DNA of 64,000 nt, taken from positions 158,250,447 to 158,314,446 of the forward strand of contig NC_092859.1 in NCBI RefSeq assembly GCF_032062135.1, read 5' to 3'. Every line of letters starts with the position of its first letter. Positions within the stretch are counted from its first letter, which is position 1. This DNA is from Pyxicephalus adspersus. Lineage: Eukaryota; Chordata; Amphibia; Anura; Pyxicephalidae. The notes beneath the pieces were generated by a model, which worked only from the letters and a program-made list of their open reading frames with translations, was not told where the DNA came from and searched no databases. The translations under genes were made by a program, and so were the position numbers. This document shows, piece by piece, positions 56,440 through 64,000 of the stretch.

Positions 56440-56860
56440 CAGAGTGAGCAGGTAGTGAGGTGGCAGGAAAAGGGTAACATGGCGGGCAGGAGGTGCACTG
56501 TAAATGGTGGAAAAAGTGCTCAGGGGGAGTGCAATGTAAGAAGGTTGTTAAAGTAAGCATTGTGTGTAATGGGTAAGCTATTTTGGAGGGATGCAGTGTA
56601 AGGAGAGGGTGAGGTGGCTGGGGAGGGATGCAATGTCAGTGGTGGGTAAGTTGGCAAGGAAGGAATGCACTATAAGCAATAGGTAAGGTGACCATTGAGG
56701 GACAGGTGGTAAGGTGGCAGTAAAAAGGGAGTTCTGTGAGCAGTGGGTAAGGTTGCAGTGGAAGGACGCACTGTGATCAGTGGGTAAGGTTACATTACTA
56801 TTGTTTGCAGCAGAAACTGCCATAGCTATAGAACCAGTGAGGTAAGTAGGCATAGAGTGC
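56440..56860. repeat. Degenerate minisatellite (~35-60-bp units), G-rich
   Basis: Repeated 'gtgggtaaggt.gcagt', 'ggagggatgcagtgta' and 'aggatgcactgtgagcag' words with variable spacing. Units are strongly diverged, so the period is not fixed. Confidence 0.7.
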
Positions 56861-58173
56861 ATGCCTACTATCCTTTATTAGTGGTAGTTTGCAAGAGAAT
56901 AATCTGTAAATTAGATATTTGACATAACCATTGCTGAAAGTTTATATTGAGAGGATCATTTTTTAAATCCACCCTGCCTAGAAATTCCCCCAATGCTGTG
57001 TGTCTACCCCAATATTACCTTCTCTGAACTAAGAGGGTACCATGGCTGGTCTAAGATGGTTGACAATCTGCAAGCCACCATGATCATTCAAAATGAATTG
57101 CATGTTTTAATGAATAAACATTTGTCAATCACCAAGTGAATCCTGCATACTGTAGACATGATGAAGAGGTAACTTCCCTTCTTCACAATTGCCCTTGTGA
57201 ACTAAGATAAACCCAAGACGTGTACAGATCCTAGGATCTAAGTCCGTGCTCAGAGCTACAGGCCAAATCTGTACAATCAGGTGACGAGTGAAGAGTAATG
57301 GCTGCATACATACAAGTGATGATCGAACATATGAATGATGATTGGTTGGATAATTCATGCCAAATACACATATTAGAGATTATGCACAATGTACACCTAA
57401 AACAACCCATGCCAGCTGAAAAATGGCCAATATATGGTCACCTTTATTTACATTTATTTCACATACTTGTAGCTTTGGTCCTTCACTGACATCATGATTA
57501 GTAAATGATACAAGAGGGAAACTGGCCACTCCTTGCACCGCTGAGAACAATTCCTGAGAATAAAAGTTGGTTTTGTCTACTCGGAATAAAAGAAAACACC
57601 TGCAGTCCCGTTCATTCCCCGGCACAATGAGCGGTCAGGTGCTGAGGAATGGCAAGGCTTGCGTAAGATAATATTGTCCATTGCCACACAAGATGTGACA
57701 ACTGAAGAAATGCTCAATTGTGTAGTCAATCACATGTAATTACACCCAGCATTTCCTCTTTCTCTATTCAGCAGATCACATTTCAAGACGTATAAACGTT
57801 TCATATAATTTCATACAATGTACACAAATTCGCTGATGGATAGCTCCAGAAAGGAAATTTTATTTACGTCCCAGATGCCTGCGCAGTATCGCGAATGGTG
57901 GAAGTTCTCATACAAATCTCACAATGCTGCAATTTCCAATATTATATTTTTTATATTTATTTTTTATTGCAACCAATGTATAATTAGCGAATTTCCCAAG
58001 TAGTAAAAAGTTTTTGAAAAGCAAATGAGGTAACCAAATAATAAAGATGGGTGTTGTAAGTTCCACCTTATATGTTTATACGTATTTTATATATAAACTT
58101 TCGGTACTATGATTTATGTCACCCAGGTTTTATATGTATATAGTTCTCTTTACACTAGACCCTTAACATATTC
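56861..58173. other. No recognisable feature
   Basis: Unassigned AT-rich sequence. Its right part may belong to the element carrying the next hammerhead-like motif. Confidence 0.4.
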
Positions 58174-58206
58174 CTGATGAAGCAGACCAGCTCTGTGAAA
58201 CGCGTT
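58174..58206 (+). ncRNA. Hammerhead-like motif, core blocks intact
   Basis: CTGATGA, then a helix A[G]CAGA-CCAGC-TCTGT with one bulged G, GAAA, ACGCGT, T. Flanks ATATTC and GAAGAT pair at five of six positions as stem I. This copy satisfies the classical CUGAUGA/GAAA core and has pairing in both stems I and II, making it the best candidate for activity. Confidence 0.45.
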
Positions 58207-59329
58207 GAAGATTGTCCAATTGTTTAGTTCCCTTCTTTGTCTCATCTGCATGAAAAGCTTTCTTTTTCTCTTTCTTTGTTTTGTTTGCGCAACCATTAGA
58301 ACTACTCTGTGGTCACTGTGGTCCATTTGTGGTTTGGTACATTTTTGGATTTCATCATTGTACATACTTTGATATAAATGATCAAAAATGTTTTAACATG
58401 CAATCAATAAAATATGTAAGTTTTATATTAATTTATTACTTTTTGATGCCTGAAGTCTTCCCTTACACTGCTTTGTCCTTGTCATATACTTTTATTGCAA
58501 CCAAAATAACAGTACAGGTAAGTCCCCGGGTTAAGGACATCCGACATACAGACGCCTCCTAGATACAAACGGGCTTCTAAAAGAGTAAAAAGAGATGTAA
58601 ATCCAAAAACACAATATAAAGAGGCATAAAAAAATAAACATTTTACCACAATTTTACGTTTCATAGAAGTGAATCGGTTTCTTCACATCTGGAGAAATCA
58701 TGAGGCTAATAATAGGAAAAAACATTAAAAACACGCTTATCTATCGTAACGATTTCTCAGAGAAAGGCGGCAAACCAGAGCCAACAGCAAGGGGATTTTT
58801 TTGGTATTATTACCATTGGGGTGTGGCATGGTAATTCATTTAATGTATACCCATAGGGAATTACTTCAAGGAAGGTAAGCGGGGGTTGAAGACTGAGAGG
58901 GCCGAGGGGGCGGTAGAAAGTTAAAGAAAAGAGTGGGAGAGGGGTTAAAGGTTTTTGGGCTAGATGCTACCTAAAAAGAAAAGATTTGGCAGTGCTATTT
59001 ATTTTATATTTAATTTATACTTAATACAATGCAACAACAAACCCAATAAACCCATAAAGGCATCTTACAATACAAATCTGTCCAATGGATTTTTAGTGTG
59101 TTTTATTCCTGTGTACAGATCACAATACGAATGGTTATCATCATAGAATCATGTCATTGAACGCTCTTTATTTGAAGTTGTTTTAGTGCAATATTAGCTC
59201 CTTGCATCGTATTATCATTGCCCAAAGCTAAATGCCGGAGAATGGAGAGAGGAGGCAGACTGGGCAGTGTATGGAAAGAAGGGAAGGAACTGGTTACCAA
59301 GAGGCAGCCAACATTGGGCTGATTCTCCA
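58207..59329. repeat. Mostly unassigned; MITE-like end at 58513
   Basis: 'acaggtaagtccccgggtta' at 58513-58532 followed by 'catccgacatacagacg' and 'ctcctagatacaaacggg' is the start of a common vertebrate interspersed repeat (CAGGTCCCCGGGTTA type). I cannot find its other end. The remainder shows nothing recognisable. Confidence 0.4.
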
Positions 59330-60400
59330 AGACGTTCTCCAAGATTGGACACTCTGAGTTTGGCCCCCAAACTGTGTGATCTCTGTTTTCCAAGAGATCA
59401 ATGGAGTCAAAAGTTGCCCATACTATGTAAGCGGGAGGGGGATGTCTGTGCACTCTGAGTTTGCCCAAAACTTGTTACCTGGGGCGGGGCTGGGGGGCAG
59501 ATTTCATGGCGCTTGGGCAGTCTGAGATTGTCTGCAATATGAGTTGGAGGATTCCAAATTTGCTCAAATTGTTACCAGGGTAGAATCAGATTTCATAAAG
59601 ATTATTACTTAGGGGATTATTATTATCATTATTATTAAACAGGATTTATATAGCGCCAACATATTATGCAGCGCTGTACATTAAATAGGGGTTGCAAATG
59701 ACAGACAGGTACAGACAGTGACACAGGAGGAGAGGACCCTGCCCCGAAGAGCTTACAATAGGGGATGAGATTTTATAGTCTGTGCAGTCTGGGTCTGCTC
59801 TTACTTTATGAGACTAAGGATTTCAGGTGCGTTTAGACCCTGTGAAGTCTGGCTTTATCCACGCTGTGTTACCTGGACTCTGAATTTGCTCTCACTGTTA
59901 CCTGTGGTAGGTGGAGGGTTAGATCTCATAGAGCATGTGCAGTCTGCATGGAGTTTGCTCTTACTATATAAGATACATAGTACCCGTGGGGCTTTGTATT
60001 ACCTGGGGGGTCAGATTCCATGAAGCCTGTGCATTTTTAGTTTGCCCACAATGTGTTACCTTCAGATTTCATGAAGCCCGTGTGGTCTGAGTTTGCTCGC
60101 TGTTACCTGGGGTAGGTGGAGGGTTAGATCTCATAGAGCATGTGCAGTCTGCATGGAGTTTGCTCTTACTATATTATATAAATAGTACTTGTGATGTCTG
60201 GAGTGCTGGGGTCTGCATGGAGTTTGTTCTTAACATATGAGCTATATAGAACATGTAAAGTCTGGGTTTGCCCACACTGTGTTAATTAGAGAAATCAGAT
60301 TTCATGAAGTGCATTTTGAGTTTGCCTACACTGTGTTACCTATAATCAGAGATCAGATTTTATGAAGCCCGTGCACTCTAAATTTGCCTTTTTCTCACCG
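59330..60400. repeat. Degenerate tandem repeat with a SINE inserted
   Basis: Repeated phrases 'cagatttcatgaagcccgtg', 'agtttgc.c.cactgtgttac', 'ctggggtaggtggagggtta' and 'gcagtctgcatggagtttgc'. The block 59880-59965 recurs almost unchanged at about 60100-60185. Units are roughly 60-80 bp and very diverged. An S1 SINE tail interrupts the array at 59615-59765. Confidence 0.75.
59615..59765 (-). mobile_element. SINE tail fragment (S1 family), copy 4
   Basis: Clean copy: (ATT)n tail, 'tatagcgccaacatattatg', 'cagcgctgtacattaaatag', 'gacagacaggtacagacag', 'gaggaccctgccccgaaga' and 'gcttacaata'. Confidence 0.75.
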
Positions 60401-61304
60401 AATTTCAAAAGAATCTAAAAATCTCTGCTATAAGAATCAATTCTTGTATTTGTCAAGTCTCCTGTGCACTCTCTATACCCTGCAAGCTTTATGGGGACCC
60501 TCACTGTCAAATAATTTCACATTTATATTCAGCCATCCTAAAAGCCTTAAGAAACAAGCAAATTGTAGCGGTGATACAAACATAACTTTTATATTATTTC
60601 ACTGCCCACCTATCAATGGAGCCAATATTTATCTGTGCTTCTGATGAATACTTGCAGAAATGTTTATGCCACTGCTAGGCCAGCGTGACATTGGTGCCAT
60701 GTGTTGGTACGCCGAGTATTGCTGCGGATATTTCCATCATTGAATACATTTAGCGGCAGGGAGCCCTAACTTATTCCACCAAGGTTGCAGCCATTGAGGG
60801 TAAAACTGGAAACAACGAGGACCAAATAATGATAAGTGTCGGGAGATGAAATCGGCAGCAGTACGCCGGGTACCTTCTGCTATAAAAAGAAGAAAACAAC
60901 CCAGACGCTGGTTATCCTAAACCTTGTAATCAAGAGCTTCCTGAAGGCCGGATAAAGAATTGCTGCCCTTTCTTCACAGTTGCAAACAATTAGTGATAAT
61001 GATAGCACAAAGCAGACTGGAGGTGCGGCAAGCAACAAGATGATATCAGGGAAACACAAATTCTGGAATATTCTCAGCAAGGCTTCCCGATTATTGCAAA
61101 AAGCTCATCCACAGCAACGAGTTTATTTCTGCTTCAAACATCTCCACATCTTATGTTTCCTGCAGGTGCAAAGAAGACATATTGCCGCGATTTTCTAGGA
61201 AGTGTTTGAGATGATTTACCGTCTATTCATCAGCTTTTATTTGAAGTTTGAAAATTGCACTCACTTTGAACTTGGCAAACGAGTCTACATTATGCATAGC
61301 AAGC
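60401..61304. other. No recognisable feature; possible conserved non-coding DNA
   Basis: Single-copy-looking sequence, notably 60655-61260, with no repeat family recognised and no splice-bounded exon. Confidence 0.4.
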
Positions 61305-61515
61305 ATATTTTATTATTAAGCAGGGTTTATATAGCACCAACATATTGTACAGCGCTGTACATTAAATTAGGGTGCTAATGACAGACAGATACAGAGAGGG
61401 GAGGACCCTGCCCAGAAGAGCTTACAATCTAGGAGGTGGGGAAGTATCACACAATAGTAGGGGGATATGGAATGGTGGGAAGTAGTGAGGGTTTAGGAGA
61501 CAGAAGAAGACGGAA
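61305..61515 (-). mobile_element. SINE tail fragment (S1 family), copy 5
   Basis: Blocks 'tatagcaccaacatattgta', 'cagcgctgtacattaaatta', 'gacagacagatacagag', 'gaagagcttacaatctagga' and the extension 'ggatatggaatggtgggaag', 'tagtgagggtttaggagac' shared only with copy 1 (1178-1437). Confidence 0.75.
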
Positions 61516-61573
61516 AAAAAACATTTAAACCTAAACAAAACATTTGTTGGTGACATAATCTCAGTCATTGCTC

Positions 61574-61606
61574 GACACGTTTCATAGACAAAGTCTGCTT
61601 CCTCAG
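61574..61606 (-). ncRNA. Hammerhead-like motif
   Basis: Minus strand: CTGAGGA, stem AGAC-TTT-GTCT with unpaired bases at its base, GAAA, ACGTGT, C. Flanks GTTC and GAGC pair with one wobble. Both core blocks are intact; stem III is a near-palindrome (ACGTGT). Confidence 0.4.
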
Positions 61607-62954
61607 GAACTTAATGGAGATAGTTTTCCTCAATGCTTCTTAAAAAGCTACAATCTTCTCAATATTGACAGCTCACAGGCATGACGTTCAAGGTGCAAGC
61701 AATCAAGTCTAGATAGAACATTATATATTGACCTTTTGGGATCCTATATCTCCTTTATTCATCATCAGTACATACAACTCCACCAAGTACCTCCTATCAC
61801 ACGTGATTTAAGATTAAACTCTTATCTTTCTTGTTCAATAAGAATCAAGACATTACGATACTACTATGGACCCCGGATTTCTTAAATTGATAAATAGTAC
61901 TTTGCAAACTTAGTTTGTATCTTTGCACTTAGCTGATTGAGTTGCCTGCATTGCGTATCTCATCAGGGAGGAATATCGGTATAACAAATGTTGTTAACAG
62001 TTAGAAATATGTCGGGGGGGGATTTGGAATTTTTCGAGCACAAATTAATTTTTCTCTGTAGGATTGGAAGCTTTATATTTTCATCATTGAGGTTTGTTAG
62101 CAGAAACATGTACTTATCACTAGCACTGATCCAACCTCCCACTCTATTATCTCATTGGGGCCGCTCACCATGGGCCCTTGGTCCAGCTGCTGTTTTGGAG
62201 TGAATGGTTTCATGTCCTTGAACAACTGGCAGAGGAAAGACAGCTGGGCAAGATAATGAAAACAATGGAGACTTAGATTCTTACTTGGCCAGAATTTCAG
62301 TTCTTTTTCAGACCGGGTGAATGGCATGGTGTGTGTGCAAACAAGTGAGTCGCCCCACTAGGTAAACCCACAAAACAGCTGCGTTTCTTTTTATTCGGAG
62401 CTATCAGATTGCACAAATTAACACGGCCACACAGGGTAGGGACTGTTCTGGCATCACCAAACCTCCGTAGATTGCATACTTGTGCCAGAACGTGTAAACT
62501 GTTTCTCCCACACGGGGTGCGTAGAACTTTGAGATTGATAGACACAGAACAGAAAATACCCAAATGGATCTGATTCTGATTTAATTACTTACAGGATCTT
62601 TTAACGTGGAATGTTCGGGGAAACATACAAACCTGCCTGCTGACCCATGTTTATTTTTTATCACATTAACACTTTCTGCTGAGAATTTATGTTCCAAAGA
62701 CGGAAAATGAAAATTTTAATGTCAATGTTAATAAACAGAAGGAGGCTCTGTTCAGCCTCGCTGCTTTTTCAGATGCATAAAAACTCTTTTATTACAAGAA
62801 AGTACTTTGCTTTGCACTGGCATTGCATGCTATCATTAGGGGCCCCACAGCAGCCCTGTCTCACCCTTATTTCACTTCAGTGTTGTGTCTCAGCTCAGCT
62901 CACTGAGTCAGACTAGAAGCTCTGTGGAAGGAGAGATGATGTCAAGGAGTCTGA
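61607..62954. other. No recognisable feature
   Basis: Unassigned sequence. A second 'atctcatcaggga' at 61962-61974 may be a remnant of the same element type as the preceding motif. Confidence 0.4.
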
Positions 62955-63560
62955 CAGCTGACTATGGGTCTCTGGTCCTCATGGGTAACATAAGGATCAT
63001 TGGTTCCTCTTGAGTAATATATTGGTCTCTGGTTTCTCTTGGGTAATATATGGGTCTCTGGTTCCTCTTGGTATTATATGGGTTATCGGTTCCTCTTGGG
63101 TAATATATGGGTCATTGGTTCTTTCTCGAAAATATATGAGTCTCTGGTTCCTCTTAAATAATATCTGGGTTATTGGTTTCTCTTGGTACTATATGGGTTT
63201 CTGGTTCCTCTTGGTATGGTTCATTAGTATGGTTCATTGGTTCTTCTTGGGTAATATATGGGTCACTGGTTCCTCTTGGTATTATATGGGTCATTGGTTC
63301 CTCTTGATTAATATCTGCGTTAATGGTTTCTCTTGGGTACCATATGGGTCTCTGGTTCCTCCTGGTATGGTTCATTGGTTCTTCTTGGGTAATATATGGA
63401 TTTCTGGTTCCTCTTGAATAATATCTGGGTTATTGGTTTCTCTTGGGTACTATATGGGTCTCTGGTTCCTCTTGGTATGGTTCATTGGTTCTTCTTGGGT
63501 AATATATGGGTCTCGGGTTCCTCTTGGCTAATATGTGGGTCATTGGTTCCTCTTGCATTC
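62955..63560. repeat. 29-bp minisatellite (~20 copies)
   Basis: Unit 'ggttcctcttgggtaatata', 'tgggtctct', 29 bp, with shortened units (e.g. 'ggtatggttcatt'). The 135-codon plus-strand frame (63010-63417, hydrophobic WFLL/NIWV repeats) is kept open by the array and is not credible as a membrane protein gene. Confidence 0.95.
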
Positions 63561-64000
63561 ATGCAATGGTTTTCATGTAACTGTATTTGTCTTCTGCATA
63601 TAATTTCCTTGTTTTTTCACTTTAGCACTCAAAAGGTCACAATGGTTACACTGGGATAGACCTAACAAGACATACCAGTGAAGTCTAAGAGGCTATCTCC
63701 ATACACAACACATCACAACAGGGCCACACCTGAGCTTATCTACAGATCTGCCTTAAGTCCTCTCTACTTAATGCTTTGATGTTTATGTAATATGACATTT
63801 TAAATGGCACTAAATTGTTGTCGTGCTGGATCCTTTTCACCATGAGACAGCAGAGGAGGAGTAACCAACCAACACAAGAGAGAAATAAACTCTTCTCCAA
63901 TATAGGGAAGATTTACTCTTTACACTATTGTCGGCATATGAAAAATAAATGCATGCCATGTTTAAAGACTGCAGACGGCTATAAAACACTGGTGGATGCA
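63561..64000. other. No recognisable feature
   Basis: Unassigned sequence at the window edge. Confidence 0.45.

Noticed and set aside
63010..63417. 135-codon hydrophobic plus-strand frame
   Set aside because: Produced by the 29-bp minisatellite.
1..64000. CRISPR array, operons or bacterial-type features
   Set aside because: Direct repeats here are contiguous minisatellites without unique spacers; sequence character is that of a vertebrate nuclear genome.
1..64000. tRNA, rRNA or spliceosomal RNA genes
   Set aside because: I found no cloverleaf with intact A and B boxes and no recognisable rRNA or snRNA segment; the only tRNA-like words are in SINE relics.

Overview
This window looks like nuclear DNA from an anuran amphibian, probably a ranoid frog. 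That is an inference from repeat families I recognise: the palindromic element starting CCTGATTTATTAAAGCTCTC, SINE tails ending in the 'tatatagcgccaacatatta' block, a frog-type element with CCTCCCTGGCGGT ends, and many hAT MITEs. There are no bacterial-style genes. Nearly all longer open frames are chance frames or frames held open by tandem repeats. The window is intergenic or deep intronic sequence dominated by transposon relics and tandem arrays, with one plausible pair of small protein-coding exons at 31.49-31.86 kb on the + strand and two transposase fragments inside hAT elements.

Layout. 0-3.6 kb: hAT MITE, palindromic MITE, SINE tail, an AT-rich foldback element with a 27-A run, and an inverted repeat. 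3.6-4.7 kb: 36-bp minisatellite holding an assembly gap. 4.7-15 kb: mostly unrecognised sequence plus an LTR-like repeat, two hAT MITEs, further palindromic MITEs and two different GC-rich dispersed elements. 15-23.7 kb: a MITE flanked by TA, SINE tails, a 0.6-kb ATC microsatellite with higher-order duplication, a second LTR-like copy and a ~165-bp tandem repeat. 24.3-26.3 kb: a 2-kb foldback element whose right arm is split by a 571-bp hAT insertion. 27.7-28.8 kb: hAT relic with a BED zinc-finger fragment, then a V-SINE-like relic. 30.5-47 kb: a concentration of eight tandem arrays filling roughly half the interval, with the candidate exons between the first two. 47.6-48.7 kb: a second foldback element. 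49-64 kb: more dispersed elements (one hAT relic with a transposase C-terminus), a perfect 32-bp palindrome, three degenerate tandem arrays and SINE tails.

The most interesting recurring signal is a short motif, CTGANGA - small hairpin - GAAA - CGCGT (or a close variant), seen about nine times. It has the order of conserved blocks of a hammerhead ribozyme with a palindromic stem III (ACGCGT), and several copies have complementary flanks that could form stem I. Two pairs of copies lie in or near long inverted repeats. By analogy with Penelope-like retroelements, which are known to carry hammerhead motifs in their terminal repeats, I read these as relics of such elements or of non-autonomous derivatives. 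Most copies have a bulge or a substituted core base, so activity is doubtful. Apart from transposons, no gene network can be inferred from this window.
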